A stretch of 64,000 bases of DNA, from positions 496,001 to 560,000 of the forward strand of contig CP032046.1 in NCBI GenBank assembly GCA_008032955.1. Reading direction: 5' to 3'. A program made the translations under genes and the position numbers. A model generated the notes under the pieces. That model did not search any database, was not told the DNA's origin, and worked only from the letters and a program-made list of their open reading frames with translations. Position 1 is the stretch's first letter; each line of letters starts with the position of its first letter. Of this stretch, positions 7,830 to 16,991 are shown piece after piece. This DNA is from Helicobacter pylori. Lineage in GTDB: Bacteria > Campylobacterota > Campylobacteria > Campylobacterales > Helicobacteraceae.

Positions 7830-9512
7830 ATGCGTTTTTTTATTTTATTTTTTATCGGTGCGCTTGGCGTTAGTTTTTCTCAAACTGAGTTCAATTTAAA
7901 AGATTTAGAAAAAAAGCCCGCCGGGATCGTTAGGGATTATTATTTGTGGCGTTATATTAGCGATAAAAAAACCACTTTAGAAAACGCTAAAAAAGCCTAT
8001 GAATTGACTCAAAACAAAAACAACGCCCTACAAAAGGCCATGCAAGAAAAAGGCTCAGACAATGCAGAAAAAAACCCTGATGTTAAATTGCCTGAAGATA
8101 TTTATTGCAAGCAAACGGCTTTAGAAAGCATGCTAGAAGAAACAGACACTTTCCAAGCAAGCTGTATCGCTATCGCTTTAAAATCAAAAATCAGAGATTT
8201 TGATAAAATCCCCCTTCAAACCCTTAAGCCCTTACAAGAAAAAATCAAAGAGGCTTACCCCGTTCTTTATGAAGAATTAGAAATTTTGCAAAGTAAGCAT
8301 GTGAGCGCTTCTTTGTTTAAGGCTAACGCGCAAGTGTTTAGCGCGCTTTTCAATCATTTGAGTTATGAAAAAAAGCTCCAAATTTTTGAAAAGCATATCC
8401 CTATTAAAGAGTTAAACCGCCTTTTAGACGAAGATTACCCGGCGTTTAACCGCTTGATCTATCAGGTTATCTTAGATCCTAAATTGGATCATTTTAAAGA
8501 CGCTCTCACTAAAAGTAACGCTACCCACAGCAACGCGCAAACCTTTTTTATTCTAGGGATCAATGAAATCTTGCGCAAAAAAACTTCTAAAGCACTCAAG
8601 TATTTTGAACGCTCAGAAGCGGTTATCAAGGACGATGATTTTTCAAAAGACAGAGCGATTTTTTGGCAGTATTTAGTCTCTAAAAAGAAAAAAACTTTAG
8701 AACATCTTTCACAAAGCCCTGCCTTAAACCTCTATAGTCTTTATGCGAGCCGCAAACTCCAAACCACGCCCAGTTATCGCATCATTTCTCACATCCAGAA
8801 TTTAAGCCAAGAAGACCCTCCTTTTAACACTTATGACCCTTTTTCGTGGCAAATTTTTAAGGAAAAAACCTTGAGTTTGAAAGATGAGGGCGCGTTTAAT
8901 GCGATGCTAAAAAGCTTGTATTATGAAAAAAGCGCCCCTGAATTAACCTATCTTTTAAGCCAACGCAATAAAGACAAGATTTATTATTATTTATCCCCTT
9001 ATGAGGGCATTATTGAATGGCAAAATACAGATGAAAGGGCTATGGCGTATGCGATCGCTAGGCAAGAAAGCTTCTTGCTCCCGGCCTTAATCTCTCGCTC
9101 CTTTGCTCTAGGGCTTATGCAAATCATGCCCTTTAATGTAGAGCCTTTCGCTAAAAGCCTTGGCATGGATAATGTTGATCTAAACGACATGTTTAACCCC
9201 AATATCGCCCTCAAATTTGGTAATTATTACTTGAACCATTTGAAAAAAGAATTCAACCACCCCCTTTTTGTCGCCTACGCCTATAACGCTGGGCCTGGGT
9301 TTTTAAGGAGGTGGTTAGAAAGCTCCAAACGATTTAAAGAAAAAAATCATTTTGAGCCATGGCTTAGCATGGAGCTTATGCCTTATAGCGAGACTCGCAT
9401 GTATGGCTTTAGGGTCATGCTCAATTACTTGATTTATCAAGAAATTTTTGGGAATTTCATCCCTATTGATGCGTTTTTAGAACAAACTCTTAACTCAAAG
9501 GACAAACCATGA
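7830..9512 (+). CDS. slt: Soluble lytic murein transglycosylase Slt
   Basis: 560 residues from the ATG at 7830, chosen because AAGGAAATC lies directly upstream and a signal peptide follows (FILFFIGALGVSFS). A start 39 bases earlier would overlap yggT and disrupt the signal peptide. The enzyme cleaves the MurNAc-GlcNAc bond of peptidoglycan in the periplasm, releasing anhydro-muropeptides. A helical superhelix precedes the C-terminal SLT domain: catalytic Glu in AIARQESF, then SFALGLMQIMP and AYAYNAGPGFLRRW. H. pylori Slt influences peptidoglycan release and Nod1 signalling. Overlaps galU by four bases. Confidence 0.92.
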   Translation: MRFFILFFIGALGVSFSQTEFNLKDLEKKPAGIVRDYYLWRYISDKKTTLENAKKAYELTQNKNNALQKAMQEKGSDNAEKNPDVKLPEDIYCKQTALESMLEETDTFQASCIAIALKSKIRDFDKIPLQTLKPLQEKIKEAYPVLYEELEILQSKHVSASLFKANAQVFSALFNHLSYEKKLQIFEKHIPIKELNRLLDEDYPAFNRLIYQVILDPKLDHFKDALTKSNATHSNAQTFFILGINEILRKKTSKALKYFERSEAVIKDDDFSKDRAIFWQYLVSKKKKTLEHLSQSPALNLYSLYASRKLQTTPSYRIISHIQNLSQEDPPFNTYDPFSWQIFKEKTLSLKDEGAFNAMLKSLYYEKSAPELTYLLSQRNKDKIYYYLSPYEGIIEWQNTDERAMAYAIARQESFLLPALISRSFALGLMQIMPFNVEPFAKSLGMDNVDLNDMFNPNIALKFGNYYLNHLKKEFNHPLFVAYAYNAGPGFLRRWLESSKRFKEKNHFEPWLSMELMPYSETRMYGFRVMLNYLIYQEIFGNFIPIDAFLEQTLNSKDKP

Positions 9513-10330
9513 TTAAAAAATGCCTTTTTCCTGCCGCTGGCTATGGCACGCGTTTTTTGCCGATCACTAAAACCATTCCTAAAGAAATGCTGCCCATTGT
9601 GGATAAGCCTTTAATCCAATACGCTGTAGAAGAAGCGATGGACGCGGGTTGTGAAGTGATGGCGATCGTTACGGGTAGAAACAAGCGTAGCTTAGAAGAT
9701 TATTTTGACACGAGCTATGAAATAGAGCATCAAATCCAAGGCACTAACAAAGAAAACGCCCTAAAAAGCATTCGTAACATTATAGAAAAATGCTGTTTTT
9801 CCTATGTGCGCCAAAAGCAAATGAAAGGCTTAGGGCATGCGATTTTAACCGGAGAAGCCCTCATAGGCAATGAGCCTTTTGCGGTGATTTTATCCGATGA
9901 CTTATGCATAAGCCATGATCACCCAAGCGTGTTAAAGCAAATGACTTCGTTGTATCAAAAATACCAATGCCCCATTGTCGCCATTGAAGAAGTAGCGTTA
10001 GAAGAAGTTTCAAAATACGGCGTGATCAGGGGCGAATGGTTAGAAGAGGGGGTGTATGAGATTAAAGACATGGTGGAAAAACCAAGCCAAGAAGACGCCC
10101 CAAGCAATCTAGCCGTGATAGGGCGCTACATTCTAACCCCAGATATTTTTGAAATTTTAAGCGAGACGAAACCGGGTAAAAACAATGAAATCCAAATCAC
10201 AGACGCCTTACGCACTCAAGCCAAAAGAAAGCGCATCATCGCTTACCAATTCAAAGGCAAACGATACGATTGCGGGAGCGTGGAAGGCTATATTGAAGCG
10301 AGTAACGCTTATTATAAAAAACGCTTATAA
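9509..10330 (+). CDS. galU: UTP-glucose-1-phosphate uridylyltransferase GalU
   Basis: 273 residues. Makes UDP-glucose for lipopolysaccharide sugars. The N terminus has the nucleotidyltransferase signature FPAAGYGTRFLPITKTIPKEMLPIV; VILSDDL and MVEKP sugar-binding segments follow, and the C terminus (KGKRYDCGSVEGYIEA) is typical of bacterial GalU. Length is normal. ATG overlaps the slt stop (ATGA), indicating coupled translation. Confidence 0.93.
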   Translation: MIKKCLFPAAGYGTRFLPITKTIPKEMLPIVDKPLIQYAVEEAMDAGCEVMAIVTGRNKRSLEDYFDTSYEIEHQIQGTNKENALKSIRNIIEKCCFSYVRQKQMKGLGHAILTGEALIGNEPFAVILSDDLCISHDHPSVLKQMTSLYQKYQCPIVAIEEVALEEVSKYGVIRGEWLEEGVYEIKDMVEKPSQEDAPSNLAVIGRYILTPDIFEILSETKPGKNNEIQITDALRTQAKRKRIIAYQFKGKRYDCGSVEGYIEASNAYYKKRL

Positions 10331-10341
10331 ATCTTATCAAC

Positions 10342-10749
10342 ATGGGCAATTTGACTTATTACGCTTACATGTATTTGATCCTCTTTGTATGCCTGCTGCC
10401 TGTGTTATTGGTGGGGCTTGTTTGGAGGCTTACTCGCCCCCCTTTAGAGCAAAATATTCCTAATAAAAGCCTTTCTTTAGAAAATTTAAACGAACAAATC
10501 AAAAACCTTAAAAGCGCACCAGCTTTAGAAAAACTTAAAAGCAACTTCAATGAGCGTTTTAAAATTTGCCCCAAAGACAAAGAAACTCTGTGGTTAGAAA
10601 CGATCCAAAAATTAGTCGCTTCAGAATTTTTTGAATTAGAAGACGCTATTAATTTTGGGCAAGAATTAGAAAATGCTAACCCTAGTCATGCGCAAAAAAT
10701 CGCTAACGCTACCGGCTTAGCCCTTAAGAATAAAAAAGAAAAAGGATAG
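10342..10749 (+). CDS. Small membrane-anchored protein of unknown function
   Basis: 135 residues. One N-terminal transmembrane helix (about residues 9-30, [20 protein letters not shown]), then a charged helical cytoplasmic or periplasmic region with heptad-like spacing ([24 protein letters not shown]). No catalytic motif seen. No strong ribosome site before the ATG; the gene starts 11 bases after galU and ends 2 bases before the murA start, so it is probably co-transcribed. Matches HP0647 by position. Confidence 0.7.
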   Translation: MGNLTYYAYMYLILFVCLLPVLLVGLVWRLTRPPLEQNIPNKSLSLENLNEQIKNLKSAPALEKLKSNFNERFKICPKDKETLWLETIQKLVASEFFELEDAINFGQELENANPSHAQKIANATGLALKNKKEKG

Positions 10750-10751
10750 AA

Positions 10752-12020
10752 TTGGATTTTTTAGAGATTGTAGGACAAGTCCCTTTAAAAGGGGGGGTAG
10801 AAATTTCTGGGGCGAAAAACTCCGCGCTCCCCATTTTAGCCGCCACGCTTTTAAGCCGCCAAGAAGTCAAAATCAAATCTTTGCCCCAAGTAGTGGATAT
10901 AAAGGCGATGGCGTTATTGTTGCAAAATTTAGGCGCAAGCTTAGAATGGCTTAATCCTAACACGCTTCAAATCAGTGCTAAATCCTTGAGCCACACCGAA
11001 GCCACTTACGATTTGGTGCGTAAAATGCGTGCTTCCATTTTGGTTTTAGGCCCACTATTGGCGCGTTTTAAAGAATGCTTAGTGAGTTTGCCCGGTGGGT
11101 GCGCTATAGGAGCTAGGCCTGTGGATTTGCACTTAAAAGCGATGCAACAATTAGGGGCTGAAATCAAAATTGAGCAAGGCTATATCCATGCAAAAGCCCC
11201 TAAAGGCTTGAAAGGGAATGATATTTTATTTGATAAAATCAGCGTTACAGGCACAGAAAACGCCCTCATGGCAGCCAGTTTGGCTAAAGGGATCACGCGC
11301 ATCATTAATGCGGCTAAAGAGCCAGAAATCACTCAATTGTGCGCGTTTTTGCAGAGTGGGGGGGTAGAAATTGAGGGCGTTAGCAGCAGCGAGTTACAGA
11401 TTAGGGGGGTAGAAAGCGACGCTTTAAATTTAAAAGACATTCAAATCATACCCGATAGGATTGAAGCAGGCACTTATTTGTGCGTGGGGGCTATCACTAA
11501 CAGCCAGCTTAAAATCAATCGTATCATCCCTAACCATCTTCAAGCGATCACCGACAAGCTCATAGAAATTGGTTTTTCGCTAGACATTCAAGAAAATTCT
11601 ATAGAAATTTATCCGGCCAAAAAACGACAAGCCTTTGAAATCACCACGAAAGAATACCCGGGCTTTCCCACAGACATGCAAGCGCAATTCATGGCGTTAG
11701 CCACGCAGTGTTTGGGGACGAGCGTGATTGAAGAAACGCTTTTTGAAAACCGCTTCATGCATGCGAGTGAGTTGCAACGCTTGGGGGCTAATATCAGCCT
11801 AAAAACCAATATCGCTACCATTAGCGGATCCACAGAGCTTACCGGAAGCGATGTGATGGCGACCGATTTAAGGGCTTCTTCGGCTCTCATTTTAGCCGCT
11901 TTAGTGGCTAAGGGCGTGAGTAGGGTGCATAGGATTTACCACTTGGATAGGGGTTATGAGAGATTAGAGGATAAAATCAACGCCTTAGGGGCAAAAGTTG
12001 CGCGCTTGAAAGAAAAATAA
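10752..12020 (+). CDS. murA: UDP-GlcNAc enolpyruvyl transferase MurA
   Basis: 422 residues from a TTG at 10752, supported by AAAGGAT just upstream; the frame has no usable ATG at the conserved N terminus. Transfers enolpyruvate from PEP to UDP-GlcNAc, the first committed step of peptidoglycan synthesis in the cytoplasm. The active-site loop [15 protein letters not shown] keeps the Cys targeted by fosfomycin; [10 protein letters not shown] and the C-terminal [13 protein letters not shown] are typical of the family. Two G7 tracts (10791-10797, 11358-11364) keep the expected frame. Confidence 0.95.
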   Translation: MDFLEIVGQVPLKGGVEISGAKNSALPILAATLLSRQEVKIKSLPQVVDIKAMALLLQNLGASLEWLNPNTLQISAKSLSHTEATYDLVRKMRASILVLGPLLARFKECLVSLPGGCAIGARPVDLHLKAMQQLGAEIKIEQGYIHAKAPKGLKGNDILFDKISVTGTENALMAASLAKGITRIINAAKEPEITQLCAFLQSGGVEIEGVSSSELQIRGVESDALNLKDIQIIPDRIEAGTYLCVGAITNSQLKINRIIPNHLQAITDKLIEIGFSLDIQENSIEIYPAKKRQAFEITTKEYPGFPTDMQAQFMALATQCLGTSVIEETLFENRFMHASELQRLGANISLKTNIATISGSTELTGSDVMATDLRASSALILAALVAKGVSRVHRIYHLDRGYERLEDKINALGAKVARLKEK

Positions 12021-12033
12021 TCCAAGATTTGGT

Positions 12034-12039
12034 TACAAT
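12034..12039 (+). promoter_or_regulatory. -10 box TACAAT of aspA
   Basis: TACAAT, 39 bases upstream of the aspA ATG, in the gap after murA; AAGGAG follows near the start codon. Confidence 0.5.
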
Positions 12040-12077
12040 AGCTAGAACATTTTTCAATTATTACATAAGGAGCTTTT

Positions 12078-13483
12078 ATGCGTATTGAGCATGATTTCAT
12101 TGGGCAAATGGAAATTAGCGATGAAGTTTATTATGGGATCCAAACTTTAAGAGCGAGTGAAAATTTTTTCATCACCAACGACAAGCTTTGCAGTTATCCT
12201 GTTTTTATCAAATCTTTTGCTCAAGTCAAAAAAGCGGCTGCTTTAGCGAACGCGCAATTAGGCTTGATTGATGAAAAGCTTAAGATTGCGATTTGCCATG
12301 CGTGCGATTTGCTGATTGATGGCAAATATCATGATCAATTCATTGTGGATATGATTCAAGGGGGGCTGGCACAAGCACGAACATGAACATGAATGAAGTG
12401 ATTGCTAATTTAGCTTTAGAATACATGGGGCATAAAAAGGGCGAGTATCAATTTTGCCACCCCAACGACCATGTCAATCGCTCTCAATCCACCAATGATG
12501 CCTATCCTAGCGCGTTAAAAATCGCTATTTATGAGCGCTTGAGTAATTTAGTCGCTCCCATGAAGGCTTTAAGGGACGCTTTCGCTCAAAAAGCTAAGGA
12601 ATTCGCTCATGTGATTAAAATGGGGCGCACCCAGCTTCAAGACGCTGTGCCTATGACTTTAGGCCAAGAGTTTGAAACTTACGCTTTGATGGTTGATAGG
12701 GATATTGAGCAGGTTTTAGACGCTAGGAATTGGGTAAGAGAGCTTAATTTAGGCGGCACGGCTATTGGCACAGGGATCAATTCGCACCCGGATTATCGCG
12801 GTTTGATTGAAAAGAAAATCCAAGAAGTAACGGGCCGTCCCTTTGTCATGGCTAATAACTTGATAGAAGCCACTCAAAGCACGGGGGCGTATGTGCAAGT
12901 GAGTGGGGTGTTAAAGCGTATTGCGGTGAAACTTTCTAAGGTTTGTAACGATCTCAGGCTACTCAGTTCAGGCCCTAGAGCCGGGTTGAATGAAATCAAT
13001 TTGCCTAAAATGCAACCGGGTAGCTCTATCATGCCCGGTAAAGTCAATCCGGTGATCCCTGAAGTGGTCAATCAGGTGTGCTTTGCGGTGATTGGGAATG
13101 ATTTGAGCGTGGCGTTAGCCGCAGAAGGAGGGCAATTGCAACTCAATGTGTTTGAGCCGGTTATTGCTTACAAGCTATTCCATTCCTTTGTGATTTTAGG
13201 GCGTGCGATTGAAACTTTGACGACTAAATGCGTGGAAGGCATCACGGCTAATGAAAAGATTTGCCACGATTATGTCTTCAACAGCATTGGCATTGTTACC
13301 GCGCTAAACCCTCATATCGGCTATGAAAAATCCGCTATGATCGCCAAAGAAGCCTTAAAAAGCGATCGTTCTATCTATGACATCGCTTTAGAAAAGAAAA
13401 TCTTAACTAAAGAGCAACTGGACGATATTTTCAAGCCAGAAAACATGCTAAGCCCTCACGCTTTCAAAAAGCATAAAGACTGA
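12078..13483 (+). pseudogene. aspA: Aspartate ammonia-lyase, split by a one-base deletion in a G tract
   Basis: Two frames together give the complete 468-residue aspartase, which converts aspartate to fumarate and ammonia. The break is at the G6 run 12360-12365. With seven Gs the frame reads DMIQGG-AGTSTNMNMNEV; with six it ends at LAQART-stop and the next frame begins at NMNMNEV. The C-terminal part has the fumarase/aspartase signature GSSIMPGKVNPVIPE (a loop with the catalytic Ser) and AEGGQLQLNVFEP. Gene order and RBS (AAGGAG) are normal. The lesion is either a sequencing slip or a real inactivation; only the reads can tell. Confidence 0.9.
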
Positions 13484-13488
13484 ACGCT

Positions 13489-14118
13489 TTGCAACACTCA
13501 CGCTTTCAAACTTTACGCTCCCTTTATATGGAGCGTCTTTTGGGCGAAACTTATACGGATATTAGCCTTATAAAGCCCCAAAATAAGCCCCTTAACAAAC
13601 AAGTTCATGAGGGTATAGAAAATTGTAATTTGTGCAAACGCTACCAACATTCAAAACCGGTGATCGGGCTTTTTAACCCCACTTCCAAGCTCGCTTTCAT
13701 CACGCTAACCCCCATGCTGGATAGCCAATTACATTTCTTAAACAATTTAAAAGCGGCCATGTTAGAGAGCATTATCCAAAAGGTTTTTAACTACCCCTTA
13801 AAAGATTGCAGTATTTTATCGCTCCTTAAATGCGACTCTAACAGCCTCAATTTAGAAGAAGAAATCAACGCATGCCTGCCCCATTTAATCTGGCAATTAG
13901 ACAACAGTGCTTCAAAAGTCATTATCGTATTTGGCGAGATTTTGCCCAAACGCCTTTTAAACCTTTCTAAAGAAGAATCCTTTGGGCGCATCGTGTCTTT
14001 AAAAACCAAACATTTTTTAAGCACCCATGCTTTAGAGGACATGCTCAAAAACCCCACGCTCAAAAAAGAAGCGTTAGCGCATTTTAAAATAGCGCTCCAA
14101 TTTCTCAATCAGTCTTAA
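13489..14118 (+). CDS. Uracil-DNA glycosylase-like protein (divergent)
   Basis: 209 residues from a TTG at 13489; an ATG at 13528 (MERLLGETY) is an equally possible start, as neither has a clear ribosome site. The segment GIENCNLCKRYQHSKPVIG has the CxxC pattern seen near the N terminus of family 4 uracil-DNA glycosylases, and KVIIVFGEILPKRLL resembles the buried strand of that fold. The usual catalytic GEAPG loop is not visible (GLFNPTSKLAFI at that place), so glycosylase activity is doubtful. Matches HP0650 by position. Confidence 0.6.
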   Translation: MQHSRFQTLRSLYMERLLGETYTDISLIKPQNKPLNKQVHEGIENCNLCKRYQHSKPVIGLFNPTSKLAFITLTPMLDSQLHFLNNLKAAMLESIIQKVFNYPLKDCSILSLLKCDSNSLNLEEEINACLPHLIWQLDNSASKVIIVFGEILPKRLLNLSKEESFGRIVSLKTKHFLSTHALEDMLKNPTLKKEALAHFKIALQFLNQS

Positions 14119-14126
14119 AATGCACC

Positions 14127-15515
14127 TTATTTTTTAACCCATCTCCTTATGGCGCGCAACAAAGGTAAGGATTTTTGATAAATTTTGCGATAGATTTTAA
14201 AAGTGGTGTTTTGAGACAATTCCAATAAAGGTGAAGCGTTTTGTAAAAGGCGCTCATAATTAACCCTCAAATCATCATAATTAACCCTCAAATCATCATA
14301 ATTAACCCTCAAATCATCATAATTAACCCTCAAATCATCATAATTAACCCTCAAATCATCATAATTAACCCTCAAATCATCATAATTAACCCTCAAATCA
14401 TCATAATTAACCCTCAAATCATCAATAGTCGCTAAAGGCTCATTCAAATCACGATAGAAAACAAAAGGGTTATCGTGATAAATCGTGTCGTTTTCTAAAA
14501 TCGTTTTAAAAAAATCCAGGATTTTTTTAAAACTCAAATTTTGGTAAAAGTAAGCTTTCCCATCAAGGGTGTTTAAAGGGTTTTCATAGAGCATGTCTAA
14601 ATAAGCGTTTGGGTGCGTGTGCAAGTATCTCACATAATCAATCGCTTCATCAAAATCTTTAAAATCATGCACATTCACAAAACTTTTAGGGTTAAAATCT
14701 TTCGCCACGCTAGGACTCCCCCAATAAATAGGAATAGTATGGCTGAAATAAGCGTCAATGATTTTTTCAGTAACATAGCCATAGCCTTGAGTGTTTTCAA
14801 AACACAGATTGAATTTGTATTGGCTTAAAAACTCGCTCTTGTTTTTGACATTATAGCCTAAAGTGTTTTTCACGCTCCCTCCCCCAATAACTGGCTCAAT
14901 AGCGTTTAAAGCGTCATAGAAGGCGTTCCTTATAGGAGCGTTAGGGTTGCTTGCGACAAAACTCGCAAACCCTCTTTTCAAAGGATCGCTCTCATTATTC
15001 ACTACTGCGCATAAATGAGGGTGGTTTTCTTTAAAATGATGGGAGGGTTTTTTTAAAGCATAAAGGCTGTCAGATTTGATCTTGTAGGGCGCGGTGGTGT
15101 CATTCACGCTCTCGGCTTTATGGTGTAGTCTATCATAATATAAAGGCATTCTCAAATAACGGTCTCTAAAATCCAATTCATCAAAGCCTATGGCGTAATC
15201 AAAGAGATTGAAATTAGGCGATTCGTTTTCACCGGTGTAAAACACCCTTTTAGCGTTTTGATAGGATAAGATTTTTCTGGCTGAGCCAAGGGGGTTACCA
15301 AAAACGATGTCCGCAGGTTTATCAGGGTTTCGGTGTAAAGTGATTGTGTAATGCTGGCTTAAAATGAAATGTAAAATAAATTTTTTTCTAAACCCTTTGC
15401 TTTCTCTTTTATCCAAAGGCCACCAATTGGCTAGGGCTGCATTTAATGGGGGCTTATGGGCTGTCTCTTCTATTTGGGTGCTGTCTATATAAGCGTCTAA
15501 TAAGGGCTGGAACAT
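14127..15515 (-). CDS. futB: Alpha-1,3-fucosyltransferase with eight C-terminal heptad repeats
   Basis: 462 residues, full length and in frame, so ON as sequenced. GT10 enzyme that adds fucose to N-acetyllactosamine of the O-antigen, making Lewis x/y antigens that mimic host glycans. The catalytic core has the family motif CFENTQGYGYVTEKIIDAYF and IPIYWGSP. After residue 375 come eight DDLRVNY heptads, thought to set enzyme length or dimer spacing and so the glycan chain length modified. The C-terminal tail (FKIYRKIYQKS...RAIRRWVKK) is a basic amphipathic membrane anchor. Next to serB, so this is the futB (HP0651) locus. Confidence 0.93.
   Translation of the reverse strand: MFQPLLDAYIDSTQIEETAHKPPLNAALANWWPLDKRESKGFRKKFILHFILSQHYTITLHRNPDKPADIVFGNPLGSARKILSYQNAKRVFYTGENESPNFNLFDYAIGFDELDFRDRYLRMPLYYDRLHHKAESVNDTTAPYKIKSDSLYALKKPSHHFKENHPHLCAVVNNESDPLKRGFASFVASNPNAPIRNAFYDALNAIEPVIGGGSVKNTLGYNVKNKSEFLSQYKFNLCFENTQGYGYVTEKIIDAYFSHTIPIYWGSPSVAKDFNPKSFVNVHDFKDFDEAIDYVRYLHTHPNAYLDMLYENPLNTLDGKAYFYQNLSFKKILDFFKTILENDTIYHDNPFVFYRDLNEPLATIDDLRVNYDDLRVNYDDLRVNYDDLRVNYDDLRVNYDDLRVNYDDLRVNYDDLRVNYERLLQNASPLLELSQNTTFKIYRKIYQKSLPLLRAIRRWVKK
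14256..14423 (-). repeat. Eight perfect 21-bp heptad-coding repeats in fucT
   Basis: Eight tandem copies of a 21-bp unit (plus-strand ATAATTAACCC TCAAATCATC), no mismatches seen, encode eight DDLRVNY heptads. Copy number varies between strains by recombination or slippage without changing frame, unlike the poly-A and poly-C switches of this gene. Confidence 0.97.
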
Positions 15516-15552
15516 GGTTATCCTTTTAAAGGAATTTTACAAAAAAAATTTT

Positions 15553-16176
15553 TTAAATCAAAGGCTTGATTAGGGCTAAATTAGGCTCATTGATGCAATG
15601 CGTGGCGTGCTGTTTTAAAACCTCTTTAGCATTGAAAGCGATTTTGATATGGGCATGTTTGAACATGCTCAAATCATTCGCTCCATCGCCCACGACTAGA
15701 GTGCGATCTTTACTGATATTTAATAAGCGTTGTAAAGCGAGCAACATTTCGCCCTTAGAGTGTGAAAACATCATATGCCCGGTAACCAAGCCGTTTAAGG
15801 CGTTATTTTCCACGATCAGCGTGTTACTGAAAGCCGCATCTAAATGCAATAAATCCTTGTAATGATTGGTCGCTAGATCAAAACCCCCGCTGAAGCAAAC
15901 CACCTTGTAATTTTTCTCTTTTAAGGCGTTAATGAGTTCAAACGCCCCCTCAAATAAAGGCAGACTTTCACAAACTTCTTTGGCTAGTTTTAAGGGCATG
16001 TTTTTGAGTTTAGAAACCCTTAAAATAAGACTTTTATGAAAATCTGTTTCGCCATTCATAGCTTTCAAAGTGATTGTTTTCACTTCATCAAACACCCCCC
16101 ACGCCCTCGCTAAAGACTCAATCGTCTCAGCATTCACTAGCGTGGAGTCAAAATCAAAAACGGCTAGTTTTTGCAC
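15553..16176 (-). CDS. serB: Phosphoserine phosphatase SerB
   Basis: 207 residues from a GTG at 16176. HAD-superfamily hydrolase that completes serine synthesis by dephosphorylating phosphoserine. Motif I FDFDSTLVNAET holds the nucleophile Asp8 and acid/base Asp10; motif II CFSGGFD; motif III Lys in HSKGEML; motif IV VVGDGANDLSMF. It lacks the N-terminal ACT-like domain of enteric SerB, as usual for this species. Sits between fucT and pfr on the same strand. Confidence 0.93.
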   Translation of the reverse strand: MQKLAVFDFDSTLVNAETIESLARAWGVFDEVKTITLKAMNGETDFHKSLILRVSKLKNMPLKLAKEVCESLPLFEGAFELINALKEKNYKVVCFSGGFDLATNHYKDLLHLDAAFSNTLIVENNALNGLVTGHMMFSHSKGEMLLALQRLLNISKDRTLVVGDGANDLSMFKHAHIKIAFNAKEVLKQHATHCINEPNLALIKPLI

Positions 16177-16190
16177 CCAATACCCTAAAA

Positions 16191-16694
16191 TTAAGATTTC
16201 CTGCTTTTAGCGATCCCTTTGACATACTGATCAGCCAAATACAAGCCATGGTTTTCATTACCAATCAACTCAATTTTATCCAAAATATCCTTGAAAAGTA
16301 CTTCTTCTTCATGCTGTTCAGACACATACCATTGCAAGAAATTGAAAGTCGCATGATCTTTGCTTTTTATGGCGTGATCGACGATATTATTAATAGACTC
16401 GCTGATGTGTTGCTCATGTTCATAGGCTTTTTGGAAAATTTGAGTCAAGCTTTCAAACTTATGCTCAGGCGCACTGATGCTAGTCAATTGCACAGGCACA
16501 TTGTTTTCATTCAAGAAGATGATGAGCTTTTTAGCATGCTCGTATTCTTCAGCCGCATGGTCAAACAAGAAAAGCCCCGAGCCATCTAAGCTATGGGTAT
16601 AGCACCAAGAACTCATGCTCATATACAAGTTGGAAGAGTTCATTTCCTTATTCACTTGTTCGTTTAGCAACTTAATGATGTCTTTTGATAACAT
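16191..16694 (-). CDS. pfr: Non-haem ferritin Pfr
   Basis: 167 residues. Cytoplasmic iron-storage protein forming 24-mers. Ferroxidase residues are visible: Glu17 in NEQVNKEMNSS, the EYEHAKK pair (Glu50, His53), Glu94 in HEQHISE, and the YVSEQHEEE cluster. RBS AAAGGAGATACT. In H. pylori, pfr is repressed by iron-free (apo) Fur and protects against iron toxicity and acid stress. The window also holds the iron uptake genes fecA1 and feoB. Confidence 0.96.
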   Translation of the reverse strand: MLSKDIIKLLNEQVNKEMNSSNLYMSMSSWCYTHSLDGSGLFLFDHAAEEYEHAKKLIIFLNENNVPVQLTSISAPEHKFESLTQIFQKAYEHEQHISESINNIVDHAIKSKDHATFNFLQWYVSEQHEEEVLFKDILDKIELIGNENHGLYLADQYVKGIAKSRKS

Positions 16695-16729
16695 AGTATC
16701 TCCTTTGTGTTGGTTTAAGTTGTCCCATA

Positions 16730-16735
16730 ATTATA
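16730..16735 (-). promoter_or_regulatory. -10 box of pfr and upstream apo-Fur region
   Basis: TATAAT on the minus strand, 36 bases before the pfr ATG. The adjoining 16736-16830 stretch is extremely AT-rich with ATGATAATGA-like elements, where apo-Fur is known to act on pfr in this species. I cannot define the exact operator by eye. Confidence 0.6.
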
Positions 16736-16917
16736 GCATAAATGATAATGAAAAAGTAAACAAGAGTATGAAAATTTTTAAAAATTTATAAAAATGAGAA
16801 AGAACGCCAGCTAATGGCTTGATAAAGCTTAGATTTTATCATAAAAATCTATTTAATGAGAATTAGGTAAAAAAAGGGGTTGGTATCAATAGGGAGAGAT
16901 TAAAAGGGATATTTTTA

Positions 16918-16923
16918 TATAAT
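16918..16923 (+). promoter_or_regulatory. -10 box of mqnE
   Basis: TATAAT within TATATAATATATAAAA, about 70 bases upstream of the preferred mqnE ATG. It lies in the 16695-16991 divergent gap, which shows no other gene. Confidence 0.55.
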
Positions 16924-16991
16924 ATATAAAAAGCATTCTTCAATCCAAAAATGCTACAATGTTTATCTTTAAAATGAAAGGCGATTTAACC

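Noticed and set aside
10791-10797. Uniform under-calling of all G tracts
   Set aside because: murA, mqnC, aspB, permease and bamA tracts keep their expected G7 or G8 lengths.
14256-14423. CRISPR-like array
   Set aside because: The repeats are 21 bp, contiguous without spacers and encode in-frame heptads in fucT.
16074-16589. Plus-strand open frame across serB and pfr
   Set aside because: Antisense to two clear genes; the translation has no family features.
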